A stretch of 64,000 bases of DNA from Megaleporinus macrocephalus (GCA_021613375.1 CM038725.1:8443589-8507588); one strand, 5' to 3'; shown: positions 1-11,077, numbered from the stretch's first letter. A program made the numbers and translations. Notes: generated by a model from the sequence alone, not told the origin.

Positions 1-535
1 TGCGCAGAGGTCGCCAACTTCAGAGTCAATCGCTACAGACCTCCAAACTTCATGTGGCCTTCAGATCAGCTCAAAAACAGAGCATAGAAAGCTTCATGGA
101 ATGGGTTTCCATGGTCAAGCAGCTGCAGCCAAGCCTTACATCACCTAGTTTGGGTTTGGCGGTTGCCAGGAGAAAGCTACTTTTCTGACTGCATTGCGTC
201 CAGTGTAAAGTTTGGTGGAGGTGGGATTATGGTGTGGGGTTGCTTTTCAGGACTTGGGCTCAGCACCTTAGTTCCAGTGAAAGGAACTCTGCTTCAGCAG
301 ACCAAGAGATTTTGGACAATTTGATGCTCCCAACTTTGTGGGAACAGTTTGGGGACGGCCCCTTTCCGTTAATACACGACTATAAGGTCCATAAAGACAT
401 GGAGGAGCGAGTTTGGTGTGGAAGAACTTGACTGGCTTGCACAGACTCCTGACCTCAACCTGATAGAACACATTTGGGATGAATTAGAGCTGAGACTGTG
501 AGCCAGACCTTCTCGTCCAACATCAGTGGACGACA
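1..535 (+). pseudogene. Tc1-like transposase pseudogene (5' end outside window)
   Basis: Relic of a Tc1-family transposase, a DDE enzyme that cuts and pastes its own element at TA sites. Plus-strand translation in shifting frames shows the family's order: a WRLPG block near 155, a [14 protein letters not shown] block near 208-250, VPVKGTL near 273, LPTLWEQFGDGPF near 330-365, and PDLN-IEHIWDELE near 450-490, which holds the last catalytic acidic residue. The segment with the first catalytic aspartate is missing, because the sequence jumps from the ITS region to the WRLPG region near 147. The stretch around the second aspartate (366-385) is also damaged. Several frameshifts are present and no terminal repeat is visible at the 3' side. 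It is a dead copy, cut at the left by the window edge. Confidence 0.88.
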
Positions 536-2464
536 ATGGAGAATTGTTTTTGCTGCTGTTTTTCTAAAAATATTTTCAAGACTTATGTAATTACACACCT
601 GTTACACTCAGAAAAGCCTTGCTTGAAAAAGAGTGTAGCTACACATGTGAAAGGAAGAAAACAGTTTCTACTGTCAAGACACACACATGTAATTGCAAGA
701 CTCAAAACTGAAGATGATACAGCTGCAACAGTGACTGCACTACCAGCATGCATTGTATATGTTTTTATTGTGTAACTACATAGTTAGCACAAACATGCAA
801 TATACAATGGGGGTAAATGGTTCTGTATTCTGTATACTGGGCTACTGGTGTTAAGATGAAAAAGATGTAGACTAAGTTAGAATGAGTCCCCTTGCCTTGA
901 CTGTACCACATGATATGAGGACCCCCATAAGGAACATGCACGTCTCTTAGAGGTGAAACGTGTGGTCTGCCACTGCCACACACTCTGTCAGGCTGATTTG
1001 CCCTCCTGCCAATCAAGACACGAGGCGATGTCAGGCATTTTGACTGTTACATGTGTTGATGTGACACACACACAGCTCAAGTGTCAAGTTAGGTGACCCC
1101 TTAGGCTTGTCCACTCTGCCAGGCAGTCAGTTCTACCTAATATTTTAAGTCTGAAAGCTGCAGTTTTGGGCTTTCAGAAATAAATTAATTGCAGCGATTA
1201 AGTTCCATGTTTCCATATTGCTCTGTTTTTTCAGTTATGCTCTGTTTGTGTAAACAGTGATGCACAAACTCAAAGAAATGGTCTTTAATTACTTATTCCA
1301 TTAACCTCCAGTATAATTTGACTGTGTGGGGTTTTGTTCTGATGGCAGCAGCAGTATGATCAGCAATGGCCGTGTGGAACATTGTCTTTCTGCAGTGATA
1401 AAATGCAGTTGTCAAAATGACCAGTAGGGGCAGACTTCCGATAACCCTTGCTGCCAACCTGAGATAACAATTCAGGGTGGTCTAGTGCTGATAACTTGAA
1501 TAAATGTAGAATTTTCAGAATGCAATCAGAGATGATGATCATTGTGTTTCTAAAGTTTCTAAACGTAGCAGTAGCACTAGCAGTAGCAGCATGGCTCTTC
1601 TTTAAAACGTTCACATGTTGCAGAGAAATGAAAGCTTTAGTGCAAGTTCTGCCAGGAAGACTCCAATGCTACGTCACTCTTTCATTCATTACTCCAACCA
1701 GTCACAGTCTGCTACCTGTCTTTAAAAGGATTCAAGTTATGCTTCCTCTCTGCTGCCTTCAGATGCTGACATTTCAGTGTGCTCCTCCCTCCTCCCCACC
1801 ACCACCAGTTTTGCCTGCTGTCCAGGAAGTCGGCTTCGTCCCTGCTGTCCATACCCAGAAAGATCTGCGAAGGTCTGCACACTTAAAGACCTGGGCCTAG
1901 GACTGGGCCTATGCTAAAACTGTTTCTTTATGTCCTAACTATAACTATATACTATAACTACAACTAACCTTCCTATTGTACACCTTATCGATTAAGAGTT
2001 AAGAGATTAAACCTTGTTTTACATCCCTTTACTTGTTGAGTCTTTCCGGCAGTACTCCAGGTACCTTTTACCCAAAGTCAGCAAAAAAAATAAATAAATA
2101 AATAAAAAAAAAAATGTCCCCTCCTGTAAAGTTGCCATTTTGCAGACACTTGTTTTTCTTTGGACATTGACAATATGTATCATGTCGCTCATTTACTAAA
2201 AAACATTTACTAATGCAAAGTAGTCTTTAGCTTCATCTGAATGTGTGCAGGTGCTAATCATACACTTCCGATTGATGCCACACACAGTTTGTGGAAGTGG
2301 ATCTACTTGATTACTTGAATTTAAATGAAAGCTATATGTGCAGTCATGTTGCAGTGAAACATATGTTATATTTGTCCCACAGTTGTCTTGCTTCACATCC
2401 TAATATGTAGGAAAAAAGTCAGACGTAAAGACCTAAATCTGTTCATGTAGAATGAATTAGTGAT
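536..2464. other. Non-coding stretch with no recognised gene
   Basis: Moderately AT-rich sequence without convincing coding structure. The longest open frame (1496-1900, plus) starts in low-complexity alanine/valine codons and matches nothing I recognise. An A-rich run with (AAAT)n lies at 2082-2114, directly before a MITE-X fragment at 2115-2178. Confidence 0.5.
2115..2178 (+). mobile_element. MITE-X, 3' end fragment
   Basis: Contains the family's 3' signature: CTCCTGTAAAGTTGCCATTT followed by the terminal repeat ending TTTTTCTTTGGACA. It abuts an A/AAAT tract on its left, so only the last quarter of the element is present. Confidence 0.7.
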
Positions 2465-2600
2465 TTACTACACTGTAAAAAATGTCACTGTAAATTAACA
2501 GTATAATAGTGGCAGCAGAGACGCCAGTAGTTTACTGTTATTTTACAGTGCATTTACTGTAAATTATTTGAACAGTATTGTAAATAAATCATTATTCTTA
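2465..2600. mobile_element. Fragment of a DNA-transposon-derived repeat (CACTGTAAAAAATG end)
   Basis: Begins CACTGTAAAAAATGTCACTG and contains several direct and inverted copies of TACTGT/ACAGTA, which allow strong hairpins. This end type is common in non-autonomous fish DNA transposons. The class is inferred from that resemblance only. Confidence 0.4.
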
Positions 2601-2779
2601 GATTATTCTAGATTATACTGTTCTATAACATAACACAGTCTAGCTGGATATTACATGAATCTAACATTATCACTGATTACTGAACAGTGGTGTGATGTCC
2701 AGCATCTCCACAGTGGTAATAACTGTTTTTGTCAGGCTGATCTAACCTGTAGCTAATAATGAAGGTATTAATACATTCA

Positions 2780-3350
2780 CTCTGAAGCCCGGTCACCTAT
2801 TCTTCATCCCTACTTCCGGGCGAGCTCTTCCTTTTCTGCACTGTAATTACAGACATCTCAACATTTTAATCAGCGGCTCAATAACTGCAGGGAAACTTTG
2901 AAATTCTAGAGTGAAAAAAGGGCTATTAATTAAATGGAAATGAAGGAGGGATACGAGGCTCCTGAGGAGAGTGGGAAGGCTATTCATGTCTTTATTTTTC
3001 CTCCACCAGCTTCTTGAGGCGGCTGCACGGCGCTCTCAATGGAGCAGACCAGTGATAAATCACGACCTCCTTTTTATTACATTTCATGTCAATATCTCGC
3101 ACACAACAAAGTTTACCGCCGCTCAATACAGGTGCCCTTCTTTTCAATTTCAGCCTGGGATTGAAGAGCATTAAAATTAATATCAACCCCCTTCTCCCGT
3201 CCGCCCGGCCCACCGCAACCCCCTCGCAGCCACGTTCTGTCTTTGGCATTGATGGCAGATCAATAATTGATGATGTCTCTCTCTTTCTCTCTTTCTCTCT
3301 GGTGTACAGGCACATTTTCCAGCACTTTTGAGGCTTCTACACGTGGAGAG
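2780..3350. other. GC-richer, repeat-poor block; candidate conserved non-coding element
   Basis: Balanced composition with homeodomain-type TAATTA/ATTAAT words (2926-2936, 3170-3182), no simple repeats until a TC-rich run at 3273-3300, and no similarity to the repeat families elsewhere in the window. Open frames here are short and overlap on both strands. The regulatory role is an inference from texture only. Confidence 0.3.
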
Positions 3351-3579
3351 ATCCTCACATTCAGGTCACACGCTCGTGTCATATCCGTTCACTTCCTTCC
3401 TTTCCCACATGCTGGTGTTTGTGTGTGTGTGAGCTAGTGCACACGTCTGACTTTGCATTAAGCTTAGCCAAATGGACAACGAGGGGTTTCAACGTGGAGA
3501 GCTTACAATGAGCATGCAAACAAGATTCATTGTTCATTTCTTTGCCATTCTTTGTGGTCTTGTGGCTTGTTAGCTCTTA

Positions 3580-3770
3580 AATCCTATAGCTGTTGTTGTT
3601 TTGCAATACATGCGCCTTATATTGCATAATCATTTCATCTGTAAACCATATGTAATCAATAGACAGCTCCTGGTTTAGCTGGAGTCCCACAGGGTTCAGT
3701 TTTAGGGCCTTTGTCTTGCTCCTCTACCTCTAACCACTAGAGGTAGATGGAATGAGGAAGCATGATCTCA
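3580..3770 (+). pseudogene. LINE reverse-transcriptase fragment (first of three partial copies)
   Basis: The sequence around 3678-3712 translates as G-VPQGSVLGP, the hallmark block of non-LTR retrotransposon reverse transcriptases, followed by a degraded tail. The same segment recurs at 4440-4520 and 4800-4900, so the relic was locally duplicated. No frame extends beyond a few dozen residues. Confidence 0.65.
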
Positions 3771-4073
3771 GTTTCATCCATCCATCCATAATCTGCCGCT
3801 TAATCCCGCTAATCCCGCTAGGGGGGCTGGAGCCAATCCCAGCATCATCGGGCGAAGGCGAGGTACACCATGGACAGTTCGCCAGTCCACTGCATGGCCA
3901 ACATTCACTCACACACTCACACCTATGGGCAATTTAGAGTGACCAATCAACCTAACATGCATGTGTTTGGACATGTGGCAACATGCACACTCCACACAGA
4001 ACAACCCGGACTAGGAATCGAACCCGGATCATCTTGTTGTGAGGCGACAGTGCTAACCACTACACCACCGTAC
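3771..4073 (+). mobile_element. Dispersed teleost repeat (ATCCATCCAT ... ACCACTACACCACCG)
   Basis: A ~300-bp interspersed repeat very common in fish genomes, probably the 3' region of a LINE or a LINE-mobilised SINE. Landmarks are CATCCATCCATAATC at the left, CACACTCACACCTATGGGCA, CAACCTAACATGCATGTGTT and the tail GCTAACCACTACACCACCG. It interrupts the LINE relic, whose related sequence continues at 4440. Other copies or fragments lie at 7000-7110 (minus), 39190-39490, 50540-50610 and 58485-58740. I am not sure of its library name. Confidence 0.8.
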
Positions 4074-4433
4074 TGACCACTACACCACCATACTGACCAC
4101 TACACCACCGTACTAACCACTACACCACCGTACTGACCACTACACCACCATACTGACCACTACACCACCGTACTAACCACTACACCACCGTACTAACCAC
4201 TACACCACCATACAAACCACTACACCACCGTACTAACCACTACACCACCACACTAACCACTACACCACCACACTAACCACTACACCACCGTACTAACCAC
4301 TACACCACCATACTAACCACTACACCACCGTACTAACCACTACACCACCGTACTAACCACTACACCACCATACTAACCACTACACCACCATACTAACCAC
4401 TACACCACCATACTAACCACTACACCACCGTAC
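4054..4433 (+). repeat. 20-bp minisatellite, about 19 copies
   Basis: Perfectly phased 20-bp units of the form TACTAACCACTACACCACCG, with TACTG/TACTA and CCG/CCA variants. The unit is the terminal segment of the adjoining dispersed repeat (3771-4073) plus a TACT linker, so the array grew from that element's 3' tail. Confidence 0.95.
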
Positions 4434-4439
4434 TTTTTT

Positions 4440-5762
4440 AACTGGTTTTAGGGCGTTTGCCTTTGTCTTTGCACTTGGAAGCTCTTAGCGATGGAATGAG
4501 GAAGCATGATGTCAGTTTCAATATTAATTAAAAGCTAAATTTAGTTAAATGCTTAACATTCTTAAAACTTGGGGCTTGTTAACCCTTAAAACTCTATAGC
4601 TGTTGTTGTTTTGCGATATATTAGATTTCCATTGCATAATCATTTCATTTGTTGTTTCCTACTAACATAATTACATACAGTACTGTGGAAGACTCAGAGA
4701 ACACCCTTCATATGTTTTGCTAATATATTTTAATATAAGTTATTAATTCGGGTACCAGCCTTGATCTTATGTGATTCAACTGTAAATAAAATGTAATTAA
4801 TAAACAGTTCCTGGTTTAACTGGAGTCCCACAGGGTTCAGTTTTAGGGCCTTTTCTTTTGTCTTTGCACTTGTAACCTCTAAATGATGGCATGAAGGAGC
4901 ATACAATCAATTTTTCTTAGCAAAATTAATCACATATGACCATACATTTCCATTTCTTCTGAAAAATCAAGACACTACTCATTTTCCTACAAACTAAACT
5001 AGGAAAAAACTGAATTTACTGATCCTTAGTACGAAAACTCTACTTTATGATAAGTTATGTACCTAAGCTTTGTATGCCAACCTGAAATGCTAAACCTGGG
5101 TGTAATCTTAGACTCTGAGTTTCATCCCACATCTAAATGGAGGTTATTATGCTTTGAGAAATACCGCTAAAGAAATACCGTTAAAGTGTAACATTTTATT
5201 TCAGAGTGGTCAAAAAATGTGTTTGAACATTTTTCAGAAATACAATTGATTTCTATGATGCTCGGCTTCCCAAACTTTCTAAGAAAGCAATCCAAACTCT
5301 ACACCTTATATAAAATACAGCCATGTGGATCCTAACAAAAACTGAAAAGAACTTGTAAAGGAAGTGCACTGGCTGCTTTGATCTTTCAGGGTAGATTTGA
5401 AAGTTCTGCTATTATTTCTTAAAGCTGTAAATGACTTTAAAGTGGTTTACATTACAGAACGACTCTCTGTTTATGTTTCACCTTATTATTGAGCTTCTAA
5501 ACTGTGAAACTCAATTGCACCTTTTATTAGTCAGTCAAGCTCAGTGCACACAACGTATCTCTTTAATGCAGAATTTAATTAAAATTCTGCGTCTCTTTCT
5601 GTATTTATCTTTTTTAATTTGATCTGCGTCATTGGCTTATATGATTTAAAATTAATACTCATAATTTCTTCTATTGCTGTTGAGCTTTATCACCTGTTTG
5701 TAAATCACATTGAGCTGTCACTGATATGAAGGTTGTTCTGTAAACAAATATAATACTGTTGC

Positions 5763-5763
<1 letters not shown>
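4440..5763 (+). pseudogene. Decayed LINE ORF2 C-terminal region and 3' UTR
   Basis: Resumes the LINE relic after the inserted repeat. A second GVPQGSVLGP block lies near 4820-4855. At 5370-5460 a reading resembles the LHWLP-...-FKVLLL-...-KAL segment found near the end of ORF2 in L2/CR1-like fish LINEs (here TGCACTGGCTGC, then TTGAAAGTTC). The 3' UTR has the GAGCTGTCACTGATATGAA phrase before a terminal (ATT)n. Frames are broken throughout. It parallels the better 3' end at 11240-11720. Confidence 0.65.
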
Positions 5764-5796
<33 letters not shown>

Positions 5797-5820
5797 GTTA
5801 TTATTGTTATTATTATTGTG
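5764..5820 (+). repeat. (ATT)n microsatellite, LINE tail
   Basis: About 19 near-perfect ATT units with GTT interruptions, at the position where L2/CR1-type LINEs end in a short tandem tail. Confidence 0.9.
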
Positions 5821-5937
5821 TTTTATGTATTGCTAATGAGTTCACCATGCCAAACCAAAGACAAGAGTCCTGTTTTCCTGTAATCTTTAACTGCTAGTGA
5901 AACTATGCTATACAGGTCTATCTATTCATTGCTTAGG

Positions 5938-6413
5938 TAAAGGGGAATTCCACCAATCTTTCAAAAATTCTGAATAATGGAATTTTATGCATGCCAATGA
6001 AATTACTTCAGTGGTTTAGTGTGAAAAGCTTTGGTCTGGAGAAACATGCAGATTGGAATTTTTCACAGTGGTGGTGAATAGAACCAGACGTCCCCTCTAA
6101 AAGCTCCCTCACCCAAAGTTATTCCTTAAAATGGTTGGGAATAACCCAACCACAGTGGAGGTATGCATGGCATGAAGGGGCGACCTAAAGCAAAATAGCC
6201 CCCATATATACCACTGATTTACTATGATCAACTTATAAAAACCTCAGAAGACACATGTAGGTTAACTGGTGGGTGTGGATAGTAAATGATGAAACATTGA
6301 AATTGATATAATCACCACTGTAAAGAAATTGGAAAGCTTTGGAAAGCAACTTTGGATCACTTTATTTTTATCTCAACCACTAAACTTTAAAAAATTTGTG
6401 GAATTCCCCTTTA
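5938..6413. mobile_element. Non-autonomous TIR element with TAAAGGGGAATTCCAC ends (family W)
   Basis: A 476-bp block bounded by inverted repeats: TAAAGGGGAATTCCACCAAT at the left, and at the right a sequence whose reverse complement is TAAAGGGGAATTCCACAAAT. The interior has no coding capacity. An internal phrase (GTGGTGGTGAATAGAACCAG) also occurs in modified form in the repeats at 19498-20760. The superfamily is not decided by the visible ends. Confidence 0.8.
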
Positions 6414-6415
6414 AG

Positions 6416-6999
6416 GAATTATCACACTGTCGGAATGGCTGAATTTAGCAGACAGCTTTTACAAAGACAGGCCCGAATGTTGAAGGTCATTACAGTTTTT
6501 TCAACCAGTGCAGTAGTTATTGGGGTTATACCTTAGATCAGAGCATCATACAGAACAGAACAGGGCAATCATACAGAACAATAAATGACGAGTCTGGCTC
6601 AGCGCTGCGTGTTCATAGAAAGCTCCTGCTGCAGCTGGAAAAATGCCTGGAACAGCAAAGGAAATCCTCAAACACCAGCTTATGACACCTCACCGGGAAA
6701 GCATCCAGAATAGAAGGCCAACAGTGCATTGTGTACCAGTGCTTTTTGCATCCAAAACCATGTTCTCGCACACACAGACACTTCAAACAGCCGCGGAGAA
6801 TCTACTTGTATGCAGTTCTGAAGGTACAGAGTACATCCAAGAAAAACTGCATAGAATTTGGGACCTGAACTTTGAACTTACAGGGCCTCATGTTATCTCC
6901 TGTTCAGTACATGCCTGGAAGCATTTGATATCTTCTTAAATAACTTTCCCCAATATCCTTTTATATAACACATGTCTAATGCATCCTCTCTCAGTACAA
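6416..6999. other. Non-coding stretch with no recognised gene
   Basis: A 98-codon open frame (6643-6939, plus) has no motif I recognise, no splice-like context and no paralog in the window. I regard it as chance. Confidence 0.4.
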
Positions 7000-7110
7000 A
7001 CACATGTATGTTAGGTTGGGTCACTCTAAATAGCCCATAGGTGTAAGTGTGTACGTGAGTGTGTGTTGGCCATGCGATGGACTGGCGACCTGTAGCCAGA
7101 TGACGCTGGG
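7000..7110 (-). mobile_element. Fragment of the ATCCATCCAT/ACCACTACACC dispersed repeat
   Basis: Reverse orientation of the central part of the 3771-4073 repeat: the complement of CAACCTAACATAC, then the GGGCTATTTAGAGTGA, CACACTCAC and CGCATGGCCAAC phrases in the same order. Both ends are missing. Confidence 0.75.
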
Positions 7111-7192
7111 ATTAGATTTAAATTTAGCTTTGAAAATGCATAAGAATACAAGAAAAAGTGAATTAAATAGAATAGTAGTAAAAGGGTCTGAA

Positions 7193-7512
7193 TGTCACGT
7201 TTACGTCCTGTCAGTCTCGTGTGCCTCTGTTTACGTTTCTCGTGTTTGTCATGTGCTGCTGTGTCTCCGCCCTTGCCCCGCCTCGCTCACCTGTGCCCCA
7301 TTAGTGTTTAGTCCCGTCACCTGTTCCCTCTTGTTATCCAGTGTTATTTATACCAGTCTGTCTTTGTTGGTCGTTGTCATGGTAACTCTGTCTTTGTATC
7401 CTGTCTGTTTGCCTTTCGTTTTTGTTTGTTTAATTAAAAGTATAGTTTATTTGAAAGCTTGCGAGTGTGTCCGACAATATCTCTCGAATGCTCAGCTCGA
7501 CCTAGCCTGACA
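7193..7512 (+). mobile_element. Solo-LTR-like block (TGTCACG...CCTGACA)
   Basis: 320 bp starting TGTCACGTTTACG and ending CTAGCCTGACA, the TG...CA form of LTRs. Flanks CTGAA (left) and CTAAA (right) could be a 5-bp target duplication with one mismatch. A TATTTATA box sits near 7346 and an ATTAAA polyadenylation-like hexamer near 7431, in the order expected in an LTR. No internal retroelement sequence adjoins it, so it would be a solo LTR. I assign no family. Confidence 0.55.
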
Positions 7513-7597
7513 CTAAACTTTGTGGAACAAATTTCATGAAACAACCAATCAGTGATAACGGATCATATGATCATGCTGTCTAAGACTAAGGCAATTG

Positions 7598-7670
<73 letters not shown>

Positions 7671-7768
7671 TCGCTTTCCAATGAAATCCATTTTCGAACA
7701 AATTTCATGAAACAACTAATCAATGATAACAAATCATGTGATCATGCTGTCTAAGACTAAGGCTAAGA

Positions 7769-7821
<53 letters not shown>

Positions 7822-7825
7822 TTTA
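7513..7825. repeat. Tandem duplication carrying two (AT)n arrays
   Basis: The phrase AATTTCATGAAACAAC, then TCATGTGATCATGCTGTCTAAG, occurs twice (7526-7590 and 7700-7770). Each copy runs into a long (AT)n tract, at 7598-7668 and 7772-7817. The first tract is followed at once by CATCGCTTTCCAATGAAA, a variant MITE-X 5' terminus. These are probably two internally deleted MITE-X relatives whose TA sites expanded. Confidence 0.7.
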
Positions 7826-8062
7826 TTTTTTTCCAATGAAAGCCATTTTCAACAATTTTAAGTTTTTTACATCATTTGAACACACCAATGGCTGTTTGAA
7901 TTGTGTGAAAATTTCATAACTAATGGACCAATAGAAATGCTCTTAAAAGCTTGGGGGAAAATTCTGGTTCCATTGACTTACATTAAAGGTAAAGAATGTT
8001 TTTGGTCTCATCTATAAAATAGCAATTTTAGAGATACTTGTTTTTCATTGGATGAGATATAT
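7826..8062 (+). mobile_element. MITE-X copy
   Basis: Nearly full-length. It has TTTCCAATGAAAGCCATTTT at the left, the core phrases GGACCAATAGAAATGCTC and TTCTGGTTCCATTGACTTAC, and the right terminus TTTTTCATTGGATGAGATAT. It directly follows an (AT)n array. Confidence 0.8.
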
Positions 8063-8362
8063 AAGTGTAACGTTTCATCCATAAAGGTTTTATTTGTAGG
8101 CAGCTGGCTCTTTTGGAACATTTCTACTAACATGGTGGGATTTAAAACTATATTAGCTATTAATCATTTTAATCCACACAACAAGCTGTTCAAACACGAG
8201 GACACAGGACAGTGAGAGACCTTTTAAGTGGCTGCCACTGGCGGATTCTTTCCACTGACACTTGAAATGACTACTGGGTTGTCACCTTATGCTTCCCAGT
8301 TGGTAAAGATTAGTGTGGGTTTTAGAAAAATAAGTAATAAACAGAGAGATTACTTCTATTAA

Positions 8363-8694
8363 CCCTTTGATGCACATGCTAAGTAAACCCCTTCTAATGT
8401 ACAACATGAGTCAAACTTTACCCGTATTCATTTACTACGTTATTGTATGTACTGCTGAGTGTCCCTTTGGGAAATCTATTTAAATCAGTTTTAATTGTGA
8501 ATTATTTAATGGTCCAAGTATAAAAAAAAGTAAAGTAAAAAAAGTAAAAAGTAAAAGTAATGAAACTGAAATCAGTATTCGTGATGACCAATGAACTCAT
8601 GGAAGCTTGAAGGAAGTTATCGCAAAGATATTAAAATATTATGAAAATAAAATCTCAGTCAGGTAAATTTTAACCCAGATTGTGTATCAAAGGG
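8363..8694. mobile_element. piggyBac-type MITE flanked by TTAA
   Basis: 332 bp bounded by TTAA on both sides (8359-8362, 8695-8698). The termini are CCCTTTGATGCACA and TGTGTATCAAAGGG, inverted repeats matching at 13 of 14 positions. TTAA target duplications with CCC/GGG ends are diagnostic of the piggyBac superfamily. No transposase is encoded. A 5' portion of a second copy is at 59532. Confidence 0.85.
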
Positions 8695-8699
8695 TTAAA

Positions 8700-10375
8700 G
8701 TTTAAGAGAAGCTTATTATTAATATCCTAATGGACAGCCGTGGGTAGAGAGTGCATCCTAAATCAAAGTTCTAGGTTCTCCTCTTGTCTCGATTGAGTCC
8801 ATGGACTACATTTCCCAAGATTCACACCTTCATCACATCAGCACCATGTGATCCAACCACCAATCATGAACTACCTTCCCATTGGTCAACACCGGAATAC
8901 TAATCTCATCCACCTGGATCTCGATACATTGGTGTGCATAAATACCAACTTCTGTTTTTCTTGTTATTTGTAAAGTATAGCAGACGCTTTTCCCGTTTGA
9001 TTTCTGTGTTGGTGGCTTGGCTGGTTAAATTTCATATTTTCTGCCTTCGCTGTGTCTGTTTGGGTCGGCTTTGTTTAGAACCACCACTTTTATAACGAAT
9101 CAAAGCGAGCTTTTAGACAAGGACTTCTTTTCTTGCTGTCAATGTGAACAGTGAGACCAGTGCAGAGTATGAACTTTATTCTTGAGCTTACCGAGGTACA
9201 GACATGCTTTGAGGAGATCTGAACATGGTCTATCTCAAACCAGCAAACACACCCTATTTAAGTCCAGCTGACCACAGGTCCAATTAGCCTCGACCTGTAT
9301 GGCCAGGTCATTATCTCCTGGGCTTGGGCAGCTTCCTTGGAGGTTCCTGCCATAAAATGATGGGATTTACTGAACCATGAACTTCTCGTAACCTCTGTAG
9401 CATTTGGTGTGCTGACCATCTGTGTGAACTAGCCTTTTAATAGATGGTATGGTATGTAGGAAATTTTTACAACAGGACTAAAAAATAAGAGTAAAATATA
9501 ATTTAAAAAATCTTCTCAGAATAAAATAACGCAGATGAACATCATCAATTCAGGTCTGGGACTGAGTAGCTGACAGAACTGCAGTGGAACTACTAAATAA
9601 GCCCAGCATTTATCGCCATTGGGACTGGGTTGTTAAAGTCTGTTGTTCTTATTTTGGGTTTCCTTTAGTCTAAAATAAAATGCCAAAGGATAAATCACAA
9701 AGTAGCACAGATGATGTCACCAACAAAACACAATTTAAATTAATAACTTAATATAAACAACAAAATTGCAAGTGAATCCAAACTTCTGATCCCCATATCA
9801 ACACTGTGTATGTGTTTGTCTACATTACAGGGGGGCAGCTGACCAGGTGGGTAATAGCTCAGTATCAAAAGTAATACATCAACTTTGCTTTTAAGCCACA
9901 TTTACATTAACATTGAGCAGGACAACAGCAAAGCACACAACTCCACTATATGCACATTCGTATGAGCATTAGATAAAGCACTGAAATTGTTGACCTCCAG
10001 AGCACTTTGCTCAGACATAAAACTCATTTTCTCAAAATGCTGGACTGTAAATCCAGAATAATGTTTTTGAAATACATCATCGCCATTCATTTATTCAGCA
10101 ACCTCAATGGTATGAGCTCTTTATGTACTGGAAGACCATAATCTCATTCGCTGAAGTGCATATGGTGGCAGCTTGGACGAGGAATTATTCTGCGTTATAT
10201 AAATGCAACATCATCATGTTACGTAGAACAAAGGTGTTTCAGCTATCGTTATTAGGTATCAAGGAGACCTTGCTTCTGGAATATTACAACTTTTTAAAGG
10301 TGACAGTAAGTATTTGGCAAACTTTCATCATGAAATCATCAACTACAACAAATCTTTCAACATAACTAAATGTAG
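8700..10375. other. Non-coding stretch, one promoter-like block, no gene
   Basis: The block 8780-9140 (GGACTACATTTCCCAAGATT, a CATAAATACC box near 8937, then a T-rich part) resembles LTR-type fish repeats but has no clear ends. The rest holds nothing I recognise. Open frames at 9902-10090 (minus) and 10123-10365 (plus) lack recognisable motifs. Confidence 0.4.
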
Positions 10376-11077
10376 ACTACCAGCCAAACGTTTTAGACCA
10401 CTACCAGTCAAACGTTTTAGATACACTACCAGCCAAACGTTTTAGATACACTACCAGCCAAACGTTTTAGAACACTACCAGTCAAACGTTTTAGATACAC
10501 TACCAGCCAAACGTTTTAGATACACTACCAGTCAAACGTTTTAGTACACTACTAGCCAAACGTTTTAGTACACTACAAGCCAAACGTTTTAGTACACTAC
10601 AAGCCAAACGTTTTAGATACACTACTAGCCAAACGTTTTAGATACACTACCAGCCAAACGTTTTAGATACACTACCAGTCAAACATTTTAGATACACTAC
10701 CAGCCAAACGTTTTAGATCACTACCAACCAAACGTTTTAGAACACTACCAGCCAAACGTTTTAGTACACTACCAGTCAAACGTTTTAGATACACTACCAG
10801 CCAAACGTTTTAGTACACTACAAGTCAAACGTTTTAGATACACTACCAGCCAAACGTTTTAGTACACTACCAGTCAAACATTTTAGATACACTACCAGCC
10901 AAACGTTTTAGATACACTACCAGCCAAACGTTTTAGATACACTACCAGTCAAACGTTTTAGATACACTACCAGCCAAACGTTTTAGATCACTACCATTCT
11001 CCTAAAACTTTTGACAGGTAGTGTTCTAAACCATTTGGCTGGTAGTGTAGTAAAACGTTTGACCTGTAGTGTATATA
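10376..11077. repeat. 24-25-bp minisatellite built from a Tc1-type terminal repeat, capped by inverted units
   Basis: About 26 units of ACCAGCCAAACGTTTTAGAT plus ACACT, with AGCC/AGTC and ATACACT/ACACT/TACACT variants, run from 10376 to about 10997. From 11005 to 11070 three units follow in the opposite orientation (ACTTTTGACAGGTAGTGT, CATTTGGCTGGTAGTGT, CGTTTGACCTGTAGTGT). The inverted units preserve the ACTACCTGTCAAAAGTTTTA form typical of a fish Tc1/mariner end, which identifies the source. Confidence 0.92.

Noticed and set aside
4054..4433. Possible CRISPR-like array of 20-bp units
   Set aside because: Units are contiguous with no unique spacers, the genome is eukaryotic, and the unit is a transposable-element tail. 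The same applies to the 25-, 36- and 37-bp arrays.
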